From an uncultured Chlorobiaceae bacterium (lineage in GTDB: Bacteria; Bacteroidota; Chlorobiia; Chlorobiales; Chlorobiaceae): a stretch of DNA of 40,907 nucleotides. The notes under the pieces were generated by a model. It was given only the letters and a program-made list of their open reading frames with translations, searched no databases and was not told where the DNA came from. Each line of letters starts with the position of its first letter. Position 1 is the first letter of the stretch. Positions 16,637-26,150 of the stretch are shown here, piece by piece. The stretch is taken from assembly GCA_903939765.1 (NCBI GenBank), contig CAJAIK010000004.1:1-40907 (forward strand), read 5' to 3'. Both the position numbers and the translations under genes were made by a program.

Positions 16637-16846
16637 ATGACTGTCATCGAACAACTAAAACAAGAAGCAGAAAACCTTTCGGAGCCATTGGCTCAAGAGG
16701 TATTGGATTTTTTGTTGTTTTTACGCACGCGGCGTGCAAAGGCGTGGCCTCCGGCTTTTTTTGAGCACACTGCGGGAGCATGGCAAGGAGAGCCGCTTGA
16801 ACGATCTCCACAAGGAGAACAGGAAGAACGTTTGGAATTGGAATAA
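16637..16846 (+). CDS. Antitoxin of a VapBC-type pair (DUF2281-like)
   Basis: A 69-residue protein. The N-terminal half (IEQLKQEAENLSEPLAQEVL, then DFLLFLRTRR) is a helical segment of the DUF2281/VapB-like type. The C-terminal half (WPPAFFEHTAGAWQGEPL) is the toxin-wrapping tail seen in this antitoxin group. The stop codon overlaps the toxin start by one base (TAATG), the usual coupling of such pairs. A GGAGAG ribosome site precedes the ATG. It would bind the PIN toxin and probably its own promoter. Confidence 0.82.
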   Translation: MTVIEQLKQEAENLSEPLAQEVLDFLLFLRTRRAKAWPPAFFEHTAGAWQGEPLERSPQGEQEERLELE

Positions 16847-17244
16847 TGTGGCTACCCGACACTAACGTCTGGATTCGTTATTTGAATCCTCAATTATCTC
16901 CGGTGAAAGCCTGTTTCTTGCGGTATCCTGCCGACCAGATATTTCTGTGTGATGTTGTGAAAGCGGAACTGTTCTACGGCGCATTCAAGAGTACGCGCCG
17001 TGACAAAAATCTGGCTCTGCTTGACGAATTGAGTAATGGTTTTTTATCACTTCCATTTGATGGTAATACAGCCCACCACTTTGGTCGAATCCGCGCTGAT
17101 CTTGCCAGGGCTGGGAACCCGATTGGCCCTTATGATCTTCAGATTGCAGCCATTGCTTTAAGCCACTCTTTAACGTTGGTAACACACAATACAAGAGAGT
17201 TTTCGAGAGTGGACGGCTTGCATCTTGAAGACTGGGAAACGTAA
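16846..17244 (+). CDS. vapC: PIN-domain ribonuclease toxin (VapC-like)
   Basis: A 132-residue PIN-domain protein. Acidic residues expected to hold the metal are visible: Asp5 in LPDTNVWIRYL, Glu near 41 in VVKAELFYGA, and an Asp near 97 in NPIGPYDLQIAAIA. The C-terminal motif VTHNTREFSRVDGLHLEDW is the standard end of this toxin group. VapC toxins cut tRNA or rRNA to stop translation until the antitoxin is restored. It is translationally coupled to the antitoxin and lies downstream of the NACHT gene. Confidence 0.9.
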   Translation: MWLPDTNVWIRYLNPQLSPVKACFLRYPADQIFLCDVVKAELFYGAFKSTRRDKNLALLDELSNGFLSLPFDGNTAHHFGRIRADLARAGNPIGPYDLQIAAIALSHSLTLVTHNTREFSRVDGLHLEDWET

Positions 17245-17295
17245 CCCTCGCGCAAACAGTTCGGCAACTATCTCTGTCGCAACCGTGTTATTTTG

Positions 17296-17324
17296 TTGCA
17301 AGAGGTCATGAAAAATATTATAAT
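17296..17324 (+). promoter_or_regulatory. Near-consensus housekeeping promoter of the peroxiredoxin gene
   Basis: TTGCAA (17296-17301) and a perfect TATAAT (17319-17324) are separated by exactly 17 bases, 63 bases before the peroxiredoxin ATG. This is the best sigma-70-type promoter seen in the window and predicts strong constitutive expression. Confidence 0.7.
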
Positions 17325-17387
17325 GGACAAAATTAATCCAGGTTTTGTTCTTTACTCATAACCATAACCCAAAAAAAAGAAAATATC

Positions 17388-17978
17388 ATGAGTGTACTCG
17401 TCGGCCGCAAGGCGCCGGATTTTGATGTCGCAGCCGTTGTCAATGGCTCGCAGTTTATGGACTCAATAAAGCTTTCTGTTTACAAGGGCAAGTATGTGGT
17501 GCTCTTCTTTTATCCGCTTGATTTTACCTTTGTCTGTCCTACAGAGTTGCACGCCTTTCAGGAGAAGCTTCAGGAGTTCCGTGACAGGAATGTAGAGCTG
17601 ATTGGCTGTTCGGTCGATTCCAAGTTTTCCCATTTTGCCTGGCTTAACACTCCGAGAGCCCAGGGTGGTATCAAGGGCGTTACCTATACACTGCTTTCAG
17701 ATATCAACAAGAGCGTAGCTGCCGATTATGATGTGCTGCTTGAGGGCGCGGGGATTGCACTCAGAGGGCTCTTTCTGATCGACAAGGAGGGTGTTGTACA
17801 GCACCAGGTAGTCAACAATCTTCCTCTTGGCCGTAACATTGATGAGGTGCTCCGTCTGGTTGATGCGTTACAGTTTACCGAAGAGCATGGTGAGGTTTGC
17901 CCGGCAAACTGGAACAAGGGTGATAAAACGATGGCACCAACGCAAGAGGGTTTGGTAGAGTTTTTCGAGGAGACCTGA
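17388..17978 (+). CDS. Typical 2-Cys peroxiredoxin (AhpC/TSA family)
   Basis: A 196-residue thiol peroxidase that reduces hydrogen peroxide and organic peroxides. The peroxidatic cysteine is Cys50 in PLDFTFVCPTE and the resolving cysteine is Cys171 in HGEVCPANW. The C-terminal extension ends FFEET, which with the GGIKG loop resembles peroxide-sensitive typical 2-Cys enzymes. Oxidant defence matters for an anaerobic phototroph exposed to oxygen. No AhpF or thioredoxin reductase gene is adjacent, so the electron donor is encoded elsewhere. The gene is monocistronic with a strong promoter. Confidence 0.95.
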   Translation: MSVLVGRKAPDFDVAAVVNGSQFMDSIKLSVYKGKYVVLFFYPLDFTFVCPTELHAFQEKLQEFRDRNVELIGCSVDSKFSHFAWLNTPRAQGGIKGVTYTLLSDINKSVAADYDVLLEGAGIALRGLFLIDKEGVVQHQVVNNLPLGRNIDEVLRLVDALQFTEEHGEVCPANWNKGDKTMAPTQEGLVEFFEET

Positions 17979-18103
17979 AAACTGTTTTCATGATATGGCT
18001 GTCAGTTTGTTTCTTTGGAGCCTGAAGCCATTGCGTGAGTGGATATTGTTGATGATAGAAGCAGCTTGTTCATTGTTTATTGACAGCTTCAAAGTAAGCC
18101 GAT

Positions 18104-18133
18104 TCCCCTGCCTCTTTTTAAAAGGGCAGGGGA
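18104..18133 (-). terminator. GC-rich hairpin downstream of proS
   Basis: TCCCCTGCC (18104-18112) and GGCAGGGGA (18125-18133) form a perfect 9-bp stem around a 12-base loop. It lies 11 bases beyond the proS stop. No T-run follows on either strand, so it may stabilise the 3' end rather than act as a classic intrinsic terminator. Confidence 0.5.
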
Positions 18134-18143
18134 GCCGCCTTGC

Positions 18144-19589
18144 TTAGTACGCTTTGGCAAACACAACCTTGCTTGCAGCCGGTTTTCCTGAGTAGATACA
18201 GGTGCCCGGTTCGTCAATGCGGTATTGTGCTATATAGTCGGCCTCCTGGGGGAGTACCCTGATGGTGGCTTTGGTTTCCGCCTTGATTTTCGCTTCAGTT
18301 TCTGCCGTGCCGTCCCAGTGGGCGATAACAAATCCCTTTTCAACAGCCACTTTGAACTCCTCATAACTCTGCACTTCGAAAGTGTGCTCAGTACGGAACA
18401 GAAGCGCACGCTCGAACATGCTTTGCTGGATGGTGTTCAGAATTTCACTGATGCGCTGCGGCAGGGTTTCGTCAAGCGCCAGTTCAGTTTTTTCGAGTGT
18501 GTCGCGCCGTGCGGCAATGCAGATGCCGTTTTCGATATCCCGTGGACCAAGTTCGATACGGACAGGAATACCCTGCAGCTCATATTCGGCAAATTTCCAT
18601 CCGGGGGAGTTCTGTTCGCTGCTGTCAACAAAAGCCGCTACGCCGCGTTTGTTGAGTTCGTGGGCTATGGCATTGGCTCGTTCAATGACTGCGGCCTTGT
18701 CGCCCCTGAGAATAGGGATGATGACCACCTGGCGTGTGGCAAGTTTTGGCGGAAGCACCAGACCACGGTCGTCCGAGTGGGCCATGATCAAGGCGCCGAT
18801 AAGCCTTGTTGAGACGCCCCAGCTTGTTGCCCAGACATAGTCAAGTTTCCCCTCTTTGGTCTGGAACTGGCATTCGAAGGCTTTGGCAAAATTCTGGCCG
18901 AGGTTGTGGGAGGTTCCGGCCTGGAGCGCTTTGCTGTCTTGCATCATCGCCTCAATGCACCAGGTATCAACCGCACCGGCAAATTTTTCGTTGTCGGTTT
19001 TCTTGCCCATGATGACCGGCATTGCCATGTACTCTTCCGCAAAGGTTTTGTAGACATTGATCATGCGGAGCACCTCTTCCTGCGACTCCTCCGGGTTGGC
19101 ATGGGCGGTATGACCCTCCTGCCAGAGAAACTCGGTGGTTCTGAGGAAGAGACGGGTTCTCATCTCCCAGCGTACGACGTTGGCCCACTGGTTGATCAAA
19201 ATCGGCAGGTCGCGGTATGACTGTATCCACTTTTTGTAGGATGACCAGATGATGGTCTCCGATGTCGGGCGTATATAGAGCTTTTCAGCCAGCTCTTCGC
19301 CTCCTCCGTGGGTGACCACGGCACATTCAGGGGCAAATCCTTCGATATGTTCAGCCTCTTTTGCGATGAAGCTTTCGGGAATAAAGAGCGGGAAGTAGGC
19401 GTTGACATGGCCGGTCTCCTTGAACATGCGGTCGAGGGCGGACTGCATTTTTTCCCATATTGCATAGCCGTTTGGCCGTATGACCATACATCCCCTGACA
19501 TCGGCATAGTCGGCCAGTTTAGCTGATCGTACAAGGTCAATATACCACTGGGAGTAATCCTCGCTTCTTGAAGTTATTTTATCTGCCAC
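18144..19589 (-). CDS. proS: Prolyl-tRNA synthetase, archaeal/eukaryotic-type (short form)
   Basis: A class II aminoacyl-tRNA synthetase of 481 residues that charges tRNA-Pro in the cytoplasm. It begins [20 protein letters not shown], has motif 2 in [20 protein letters not shown] with EGHTAHA, and motif 3 in [20 protein letters not shown]. It lacks the editing insertion of the long bacterial form and ends in Tyr (VVFAKAY), as archaeal-type ProS does. An anticodon-binding domain occupies about residues 285-385. The start is a GTG at 19587-19589. It is monocistronic, 57 bp downstream of the DUF4412-like gene on the same strand. Confidence 0.95.
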   Translation of the reverse strand: MADKITSRSEDYSQWYIDLVRSAKLADYADVRGCMVIRPNGYAIWEKMQSALDRMFKETGHVNAYFPLFIPESFIAKEAEHIEGFAPECAVVTHGGGEELAEKLYIRPTSETIIWSSYKKWIQSYRDLPILINQWANVVRWEMRTRLFLRTTEFLWQEGHTAHANPEESQEEVLRMINVYKTFAEEYMAMPVIMGKKTDNEKFAGAVDTWCIEAMMQDSKALQAGTSHNLGQNFAKAFECQFQTKEGKLDYVWATSWGVSTRLIGALIMAHSDDRGLVLPPKLATRQVVIIPILRGDKAAVIERANAIAHELNKRGVAAFVDSSEQNSPGWKFAEYELQGIPVRIELGPRDIENGICIAARRDTLEKTELALDETLPQRISEILNTIQQSMFERALLFRTEHTFEVQSYEEFKVAVEKGFVIAHWDGTAETEAKIKAETKATIRVLPQEADYIAQYRIDEPGTCIYSGKPAASKVVFAKAY

Positions 19590-19646
19590 GTTTTCGGTTA
19601 AATGATTGTTACTGAAGAAGAGTAATGTGAAAAAATATACAACCTG

Positions 19647-20384
19647 CTAATCAAACTTTTTCATCTTTTCCATAAGCTTTTTGAGATGTGCTTTCTCCTG
19701 CGCTCCGAGTGGTTTCTGGTTGTCAGCAACTTCCTGATATCCTGCAGGCACACTGAATTGTGAGGGAGGAACTGTTTTTGTCGAGATTTGCACAACTTCC
19801 ATCATGTATTTTCCGTTATCGTTATATTGCAGGATCCTGACGGGAAATCCTTCAATGCCTTCCGTGCTGAGTTTTTTTGAAAGTTGTGTATTGGAGAGAC
19901 GGGGATTTTGTGATTGCAGGATTTGGAAGGTCGAGAAATCCCCAAGATCCCGTGTTACCCAGAGCTCAAGTTTTTCGGTGGTGCTGGTGAGCATGATGTG
20001 CTGGCAACGGTACCCTTTTATGGTTTCCGTGCCGAGCTTTGCAAGGGTGTAGTTGCTGTCGAAATCAAGCAACATTGCATTTTCGGCCGCGGTTTTCAGG
20101 TTGACAATGCTGTAATTTTTTGCCCGGTGGTTGATGATACAGGCCTGGTCGGGCTGGGAGGCTTTTGTAATGACCGTCGTTTTGAGTGGATCAGGTATTT
20201 TGTTCAGTTGCATGACCATGTCCATGCGTTGCGCCGTTGGTCCAAACGAGTAGGTGATTTTGGCAGAGCCGTTCGGCATGGTGAGCGCCATATCCATGAT
20301 GCCGGTGAATTTTGAAGCGGCAGAAGCGGGAGCGCCTTGAGCGGCAAAAAGCAGCAGAAGCAGTGCAATAAGAGCTTTTTTCAT
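19647..20384 (-). CDS. Exported DUF4412-like protein
   Basis: A 245-residue protein with a clear signal peptide (MKKALIALLLLLFAAQGAPA, cleavage likely after ASA near residue 22). The mature part is beta-rich with repeats typical of LolA/LolB-like or DUF4412 proteins: GIMDMALTMPNGSAKITYSF, CIINHRAKNYSIVNL, ETIKGYRCQHIMLTSTTEKL. The C-terminus is lysine-rich. It is expected in the periplasm or at the outer membrane. Its function is unknown; binding a hydrophobic ligand is an inference from the fold. It may be co-transcribed with proS. Confidence 0.75.
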   Translation of the reverse strand: MKKALIALLLLLFAAQGAPASAASKFTGIMDMALTMPNGSAKITYSFGPTAQRMDMVMQLNKIPDPLKTTVITKASQPDQACIINHRAKNYSIVNLKTAAENAMLLDFDSNYTLAKLGTETIKGYRCQHIMLTSTTEKLELWVTRDLGDFSTFQILQSQNPRLSNTQLSKKLSTEGIEGFPVRILQYNDNGKYMMEVVQISTKTVPPSQFSVPAGYQEVADNQKPLGAQEKAHLKKLMEKMKKFD

Positions 20385-20584
20385 CGTGTCGGTGACTGTT
20401 TATTGGGCTATGTGATGTATTCCTGTGTAAGGGGGATCATGATCAATTGTAAACGGTAATGTACTCTTTGTAATGGCCAGGTGAGCGGATTTTTTTTAAA
20501 GAGCGGTCGGGATGGTGTACCTTAATGACTTTTGCTGTTTCCATGTGGATGGGGCGGCGTGAACGCTTGGCTTGACGGGGTGTG

Positions 20585-21475
20585 ATGGAAGAGGTGAAAG
20601 AGTGGGAGGTTGTTGAACTGCTCAAAACAACCACTGATTATTTTGTAGCAAAAAAGGTTGATGAGGCGCGTATCAGTGCGGAATTGCTGTTGGGCCATGT
20701 GCTCGCCAAGAGCCGCCTTGAGCTCTATTTGCAGCACAACAGGCCGGTTTACCGCGATGAGCTTGACCGCTTCAGGGCACTCTGCCGCCAGCGGATTGAA
20801 GGTCGTCCGGTGCAGTACATAACCGGGGAGCAGTATTTTTACGGGTTGCAATTTTTTGTTGATGAGCGGGTGCTTATTCCCCGTCCTGAAACCGAACTGC
20901 TTGTTGAACACGTGCTTCATTCTCTTGGCATGACCGGTCGCGGAGGCTCACGGGAGGCGAAGATTCTTGATATTGGCACGGGAAGCGGCTGTGTTGCCCT
21001 GACGTTGGCGAAGCTCTGCTCTCAACTGAGGGTGAGCGCCGTTGATTGCTCTCCCGGTGCTCTTGAGGTTGCCCGCATCAATGCCGCAACGCTTGGGGTA
21101 GAGTCGCAGGTCGTGTTCATTCAGGCCGATCTCTTTCATGACTCTTTTGCAGCCAAACTGCCCGAGGCGGCCTATGATTTGATTGTCTCCAATCCGCCCT
21201 ATATTCCGGCGCTCGAATGGGAGACGTTGCAGCAGGAGGTGAAGCAGTACGAGCCAAAAATTGCGCTGACCACGCTTGACGGGCTGGAGTGTTACCAGGC
21301 GATTGCCGCAAAGGCAACAAAGCTCCTCGTGCCGGGTGGACGGCTCTCTTTTGAACTTCATGCCGACGGGGCCGCCGCAGTGCGGGAACTGATGGTACAA
21401 CATGGTTTTTGCGGCATCAGCGTCGCAAAGGATTATTCCGGCCATGACCGGATTTTATCGGGTACTTTTGGCTGA
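20585..21475 (+). CDS. prmC: Peptide chain release factor N5-glutamine methyltransferase
   Basis: PrmC methylates the glutamine of the GGQ motif in release factors 1 and 2 using S-adenosylmethionine. The N-terminal helical domain (to about residue 85) is followed by a Rossmann methyltransferase fold: GRPVQYITGEQYFYGLQFFV, PRPETELLVEHVL, SAM motif ILDIGTGSGCVALTLA, and the glutamine-binding NPPY in IVSNPPYIP. At 296 residues it is of normal length. The ATG at 20585 is chosen over a GTG three bases upstream. It is divergent from the DUF4412-like gene and lies upstream of hrcA. Confidence 0.95.
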   Translation: MEEVKEWEVVELLKTTTDYFVAKKVDEARISAELLLGHVLAKSRLELYLQHNRPVYRDELDRFRALCRQRIEGRPVQYITGEQYFYGLQFFVDERVLIPRPETELLVEHVLHSLGMTGRGGSREAKILDIGTGSGCVALTLAKLCSQLRVSAVDCSPGALEVARINAATLGVESQVVFIQADLFHDSFAAKLPEAAYDLIVSNPPYIPALEWETLQQEVKQYEPKIALTTLDGLECYQAIAAKATKLLVPGGRLSFELHADGAAAVRELMVQHGFCGISVAKDYSGHDRILSGTFG

Positions 21476-21640
21476 AAAAAGAAGGGGCTCGCTCTTTTTT
21501 TCGTGAAAAGAGAATGGCTGCGCTATATTACAGCTCTTTATCTATAATGAAGATTCAACGGGTGCGGAGAAGATTAGTTTTTTTAAATTCACAGGTTTGT
21601 TTCCTCTCTGCTAAATTGCAATTGCTATGGGTGTACGTTG

Positions 21641-22693
21641 ATGGATTTTCGTGAACTCAATATACGGGAACGGCAGGTTCTTGGTATCATTATCCAGGCC
21701 TATGTCGTGACTGCTGCTCCGGTCGGCTCGAGGTATATTGCCAAAAATCACAATCTTGGCCTTTCCGATGCCACGATACGCAATGTCATGGCTGAACTTG
21801 AGAGTGCAGGCTATATCAGCCAGCCGCATACCTCCGCAGGGAGAATTCCTACCGACAAGGGATATCGCTACTATGTTGATCTTATCATGACCTTTCAGTC
21901 TCTTGATGAGCAGGAGAAAAAGCGCATTGAAGAAAATGTCGGTCATCTCAGCATCGATCGAACGGGTACCTCTTCCGATGTTCTGCTCTCGGCCGTAAAG
22001 GTTCTTGGAACAATTTCAAGGCAATTGAGCGTTGTCTTGTCACCGACGCTCTCAAATGCGATTTTTGAGAAGCTTGATATGGTGCTGCTGAGTTCGACCA
22101 GAATGATGGTCATTCTCTCTATCCAGTCGCTTTTTGTCAAGACCATTGTTATGGAACTGGATCTTGAGGTCTCGCGCCAGACGGTTGACGGGGTGGTCGA
22201 TATGCTTAACGAGCGGTTGTCGGGGTTGACATTGGCTGAAATTCGCCGCTCAATTACCCGGCGTCTCTCGGATTGCAGTTGCGACAGTGGCCTGAAAAAT
22301 CTTATTGTGCGCTCTGCCGGTACACTGTTTGACGAGTCGCCTATTTTTGAGCGGCTATACATCTCCGGTACCGAATATATTGTTGATCAGCCCGAGTTCA
22401 AGCAGCCCGAAAAGGTTCGCGAGCTTATCACCATGATCGAAGACAAGTTCAGCATGGCCAAGCTTGTTGAAAACAGCGGCCCATCGCGCATGGATATTAC
22501 CATCAGTATTGGCAAGGAGAACTGCGAACGGCAGGCCGAAGAGCTGACTATTGTTTCAGCGCCCTATTATGTCGGAAACATGGTTGGAAAACTCGGGATA
22601 CTCGGGCCGAAAAGAATGGATTATGAACATGCTGTTCGTGTGCTCAATTATATGGCCGACAGCCTTTCAACAACGCTGTCGGGTGTTAACTAA
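21641..22693 (+). CDS. hrcA: Heat-inducible transcription repressor HrcA
   Basis: HrcA represses chaperone operons by binding the CIRCE element. The 350-residue protein has the N-terminal winged helix ([19 protein letters not shown] and [20 protein letters not shown]), the [19 protein letters not shown] motif, a GAF-like dimerisation core and the end [20 protein letters not shown]. The start is the ATG at 21641. It heads a hrcA-grpE-dnaJ cluster. I could not find the CIRCE inverted repeat TTAGCACTC/GAGTGCTAA in the 165 bases upstream. Confidence 0.97.
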   Translation: MDFRELNIRERQVLGIIIQAYVVTAAPVGSRYIAKNHNLGLSDATIRNVMAELESAGYISQPHTSAGRIPTDKGYRYYVDLIMTFQSLDEQEKKRIEENVGHLSIDRTGTSSDVLLSAVKVLGTISRQLSVVLSPTLSNAIFEKLDMVLLSSTRMMVILSIQSLFVKTIVMELDLEVSRQTVDGVVDMLNERLSGLTLAEIRRSITRRLSDCSCDSGLKNLIVRSAGTLFDESPIFERLYISGTEYIVDQPEFKQPEKVRELITMIEDKFSMAKLVENSGPSRMDITISIGKENCERQAEELTIVSAPYYVGNMVGKLGILGPKRMDYEHAVRVLNYMADSLSTTLSGVN

Positions 22694-22709
22694 CCAAGGA
22701 ACGTAAGTT

Positions 22710-23333
22710 ATGACAAAGAAAGCAATGGACCAGCAAGAGAACCATAAAGAGTCTCCGGAAGAGATCACCCAAAGCGGTGAGTTTCAGGACGATGTATTCA
22801 GTACAGCAGAGTGGTCGCAGGGGCAATCAGCACCGCAGGTCGATGCTGCGGCTGCCAGAATAGCCGAACTCGAGAGTGAGCTGAACAGCCAGAAGGAGCA
22901 GGTGGGCAAGTATCGCGACGAGCTGTTACGCAAAGCGGCTGATTTTGAAAATTTTCGTAAGCAGAAGGAGCGCGAGGCAATGATGGCCTCTTCGAGGGCT
23001 CTCGAGAATGTGATCAGGGGGCTGCTTCCGGTTGTTGATGATGTTAAACGCATTCTTGCGTATGCTCCCGTTGATAGTGAGAAGGCTGGAGAAGCGCGTC
23101 CTTATATTGAGGGAGTGGAGATGGTCAAGAAAAATCTGGAAAAATGGCTTGCTGAAAAGGGGGTCAAGGCAATAGAGTCGAAGGGAATGAAGCTTGATGT
23201 TAACTTCCATGAAGCCATCTCCCAGGTCGATCACCCCGGAGCAGAGCCGGAGATGATTATCGAAGAGTACCAGACTGGCTATCTCCTGGGAGAGAAGGTG
23301 ATCCGCCATGCCAAGGTCATCGTTGCCCGGTAG
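22710..23333 (+). CDS. grpE: Nucleotide exchange factor GrpE
   Basis: GrpE releases ADP from DnaK. The 207-residue protein has an acidic, disordered N-terminus (residues 1-45), a long coiled coil ([20 protein letters not shown]), the family motif [18 protein letters not shown], and a C-terminal beta domain with [15 protein letters not shown] and [18 protein letters not shown]. An AAGGAA ribosome site precedes the ATG. It starts 16 bases after hrcA. dnaK itself is not in this window. Confidence 0.97.
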   Translation: MTKKAMDQQENHKESPEEITQSGEFQDDVFSTAEWSQGQSAPQVDAAAARIAELESELNSQKEQVGKYRDELLRKAADFENFRKQKEREAMMASSRALENVIRGLLPVVDDVKRILAYAPVDSEKAGEARPYIEGVEMVKKNLEKWLAEKGVKAIESKGMKLDVNFHEAISQVDHPGAEPEMIIEEYQTGYLLGEKVIRHAKVIVAR

Positions 23334-23384
23334 GGGTTCTTTTTTTACAATGAACGACATACAAGTAAATTTGCAGCTCTTATT

Positions 23385-24569
23385 ATGAAGAAAGATTATT
23401 ACGAGGTACTTGGTGTGGGCCGTACGGCAACCAAGGACGAGATAAAAAAGGCATACCGCAAGCTCGCCTTGCAGTTTCACCCCGACAAGAATCCCGACAA
23501 CAAGGATGCCGAAGATCACTTCAAGGATGTGAACGAAGCATACGAAGTGTTGAGTAACGACGACAAACGACGCCGTTACGACCAGTTCGGCCATGCCGGT
23601 GTTGGTTCATCTGCCGCATCCGGTGGTGCGCAGCAGGGCGGTGGTGCCGATTTAAACGATATTTTCAGCGCCTTCAACGACATGTTCAGCGGCCGCAACA
23701 GGGGAGGAGGGGGCTCTCCCTTCGGTTTTGAAGATGCTTTTGGAGGAGGCGGAAGAAGACGCGCTTCGGCAGGTATTCAGGGTACCGATCTGAAAATCCG
23801 TCTCAAGCTGACCCTTGAGGAGATTGCCAAAGGTGTTGAAAAGACACTGAAAATCAAACGGCAGGTTACCTGCAAAGAGTGTAACGGCAGTGGCTCCAAG
23901 TCGGGGGCAACGGAGAATTGCCAGACTTGCCATGGCACCGGAGAGGTTCGGCAGGTTTCAAAAACGATGTTTGGTCAGTTTGTCAATGTTGCAGCCTGTC
24001 CGACATGTGGCGGTGAAGGGCGGATGATCAAGGATCGCTGCACCGCCTGTTACGGTGAAGGCATAAAGCTTGGCGAAGTGACGGTCAAGGTTGCCGTTCC
24101 ATCAGGAGTAGAGAATGGAAATTACCTCACCCTGCGCGGTCAGGGCAATGCAGGCCCGAGAGGTGGTGCAGCCGGAGACCTGATTGTGGTGATTGAGGAG
24201 ATTCCGCATGAGCTCTTCTCCCGCAATGGCGATGACGTTATCTATAATCTTGCTGTCAGTTTTCCAGACCTTGTTCTCGGCACAAAGGTAGACGTTCCCA
24301 CGCTTGACGGAGCGGTCAAGTTGACCATTCCTCCTTCAACGCAGCCGGAGACCATGCTTCGCATAGCAGGTCATGGGATAGGTCATCTGAGAGGATCGTC
24401 AAGAGGTGATCAATATGTGAAAGTCAATGTTTTTGTTCCGAAAGATCTTTCACACCAGGACAGGGATCTTCTGAAGGAGATGAAAAAATCCGCTGCGATT
24501 TCGCCCTCAGCCCATAACGACAAGAATGCAAAAGGCTTTTTTGAAAAAGCCCGGGATATCTTCAGTTAA
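23385..24569 (+). CDS. dnaJ: Chaperone protein DnaJ
   Basis: A 394-residue type I J-protein that delivers substrates to DnaK and stimulates its ATPase. The order is the J domain with HPD in FHPDKNPDN (about residues 1-70), a Gly/Phe-rich linker, a zinc-binding domain with all four CxxCxGxG repeats ([32 protein letters not shown]), and the C-terminal substrate-binding domains. It is the last gene of the hrcA-grpE-dnaJ cluster, 51 bases after grpE, and is closed by a strong hairpin terminator. Confidence 0.98.
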   Translation: MKKDYYEVLGVGRTATKDEIKKAYRKLALQFHPDKNPDNKDAEDHFKDVNEAYEVLSNDDKRRRYDQFGHAGVGSSAASGGAQQGGGADLNDIFSAFNDMFSGRNRGGGGSPFGFEDAFGGGGRRRASAGIQGTDLKIRLKLTLEEIAKGVEKTLKIKRQVTCKECNGSGSKSGATENCQTCHGTGEVRQVSKTMFGQFVNVAACPTCGGEGRMIKDRCTACYGEGIKLGEVTVKVAVPSGVENGNYLTLRGQGNAGPRGGAAGDLIVVIEEIPHELFSRNGDDVIYNLAVSFPDLVLGTKVDVPTLDGAVKLTIPPSTQPETMLRIAGHGIGHLRGSSRGDQYVKVNVFVPKDLSHQDRDLLKEMKKSAAISPSAHNDKNAKGFFEKARDIFS

Positions 24570-24593
24570 TAAGCCATCTCTCTGAAGCAGTAC

Positions 24594-24626
24594 AAAAAAA
24601 GGCCGGTAGCAATCCGGCCTTTTTTT
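24594..24626. terminator. Bidirectional terminator between dnaJ and the malic enzyme gene
   Basis: GGCCGG (24601-24606) pairs with CCGGCC (24614-24619), flanked by seven A on the left (24594-24600) and seven T on the right (24620-24626). It therefore works as an intrinsic terminator in both directions for the two convergent genes. Confidence 0.9.
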
Positions 24627-24640
24627 GATGTGAACAGACG

Positions 24641-25855
24641 TCAGTTCAGCAATTGATTTGCCAGCTCAACCAGTTCTTCGAGCCCTTCCGATTCGTTGTT
24701 CGCGTAGTTTCTGTCGTTATCAGGATTTGATATAACGTCAACGATATTTCGTACAACATTCTTGTTAAAGGCTGTTGGCATCAAATGGTCGCGGGTTGGC
24801 TCAATGGACCAGGCAATAGAGGTCGCAACAGCCATTTTGATTTCCGGGGTCACTTTTTTAATGCCGCTTGTAAAGAGTCCCCTGAAGAGGCCTGGAAAAA
24901 CAAGTGCATTATTAACCTGGTTAGGCAGATCCGAGCGACCCGTTCCAACAACGCTGGCGCCGGCCTTGTAGGCAAGATCAGGCATGATTTCCGGCTCCGG
25001 ATTGGCCATGGCAAAGATAAACGGAGCGGGGTTCATTCCCTCAATCATGGCGGAAGTGACGATGTTGCCAATCGAGACACCGACAAAAACATCCATACCG
25101 ACCATCGTGCTCTGCAGATCACCACTATGCTTCGCCTTGTTGCTGATTGTGGCAATTCCCTGCTTGATTGCATTCATACCCGGACGGCCCTCGTAGATTG
25201 CGCCCTGCGTATCAACCAGCACAACATCCTTCACCTGTGCATGAATGAGGAGCCTTGCAATTGCAATACCGGCAGCTCCGGCACCATTGATGATAACCGA
25301 AAGATCCTTGATGTCGCGTCCCGTTACACGGCAGGCATTGATAATGGCCGCCAGAGTGACGATAGCCGTACCATCCTGATCGTCATGAAAGACTGGAATA
25401 GAGAGTTCCTCTTCGAGGCGCTCAAAAATTTCAAAACATCTTGGTGCTGAAATATCTTCAAGATTGATGCCGGCAAAACTTGGCTCAATCATCTTGCAAA
25501 ATTTGATGATCTCTTCAACATCGGTTGAGTTGATGCAGAGCGGAATGGCATCAATATCGGCAAACTCCTTGAAAATGATCGCCTTGCCCTCCATGACGGG
25601 CATTGCTGCCTCCGGGCCAAGGTCACCGAGACCCAGAATAGCGGTACCATCAGTGACAATCGCAACCTGATTGGCCCGGTTGGTCAAGGTATAGGATTTC
25701 TCTTTGTCGAGGCCAATCTCTGTGCAGACTGCGGCCACGCCCGGCGTATAAGCCAAAGAGAGGTCATCTTTTGTTTTGATGCTCACCTTCGACCGTATTT
25801 CGATTTTGCCACGTGAACGGAGATGTAATTCTATTGATTTTTTTGAATAATCCAT
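24641..25855 (-). CDS. Malic enzyme (oxaloacetate-decarboxylating malate dehydrogenase)
   Basis: A 404-residue short-form malic enzyme that converts malate to pyruvate and carbon dioxide, or the reverse, with NAD(P). Landmarks are LAYTPGVAAVC near residue 35, VAIVTDGTAILGLGDLGPEA, the metal-site stretch FHDDQDGTAIVTLAA, the Rossmann loop INGAGAAGIAIARLL, and IFAMANPEPEI. It lacks the phosphotransacetylase-like extension of MaeB. In an organism with a reductive TCA cycle it links C4 acids to pyruvate. It is monocistronic. Coenzyme preference cannot be read with confidence. Confidence 0.94.
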   Translation of the reverse strand: MDYSKKSIELHLRSRGKIEIRSKVSIKTKDDLSLAYTPGVAAVCTEIGLDKEKSYTLTNRANQVAIVTDGTAILGLGDLGPEAAMPVMEGKAIIFKEFADIDAIPLCINSTDVEEIIKFCKMIEPSFAGINLEDISAPRCFEIFERLEEELSIPVFHDDQDGTAIVTLAAIINACRVTGRDIKDLSVIINGAGAAGIAIARLLIHAQVKDVVLVDTQGAIYEGRPGMNAIKQGIATISNKAKHSGDLQSTMVGMDVFVGVSIGNIVTSAMIEGMNPAPFIFAMANPEPEIMPDLAYKAGASVVGTGRSDLPNQVNNALVFPGLFRGLFTSGIKKVTPEIKMAVATSIAWSIEPTRDHLMPTAFNKNVVRNIVDVISNPDNDRNYANNESEGLEELVELANQLLN

Positions 25856-26090
25856 GTTTTTAAAAATGACTCCCTGGTCATGATTTGTTGAGTGATATAA
25901 AATGAGCTTGTCTTACTGGGTGGTGTGCTGGTGAACGCGCTTAAACGTACGAGGCATCCCTGTGAAAGGTATATAGGCGGACAAGGTGATTGAAAAAACT
26001 TCTCAATATAGCTTTTTTTCTGTATTAATCAGCTCTTTGATAACGTTCTCTTTAACGCAGGGCAGAATAATCACCTGCCAGCTATCCCGC

Positions 26091-26124
26091 ACAGAAACCC
26101 CGCCATTGACGGTGGGGTTTCTGT
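26091..26124 (-). terminator. Strong hairpin downstream of the flavodoxin-like gene
   Basis: ACAGAAACCCCGCC (26091-26104) pairs with GGTGGGGTTTCTGT (26111-26124) through 14 positions with one G-U pair and a 6-base loop. It lies 26 bases after the stop at 26151 (minus strand). No T-run follows, so a role in 3'-end protection is also possible. Confidence 0.6.
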
Positions 26125-26150
26125 ACCTCTGTTGCAAATTGCTCGAAACG

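Noticed and set aside
21475-21500. A/T-rich hairpin AAAAAAGA/TCTTTTTT after prmC as a terminator
   Set aside because: The stem is almost all A-T pairs with a 10-base loop, so it would be weak. It may only reflect low-complexity sequence.
22926-23594. 222-codon minus-strand frame across grpE and dnaJ
   Set aside because: It is antisense to two conserved genes and spans their boundary, with no recognisable motif.
24785-25450. 221-codon plus-strand frame
   Set aside because: It is antisense to the malic enzyme; the composition (many His, Asn, Asp) mirrors the codon use of the real gene.
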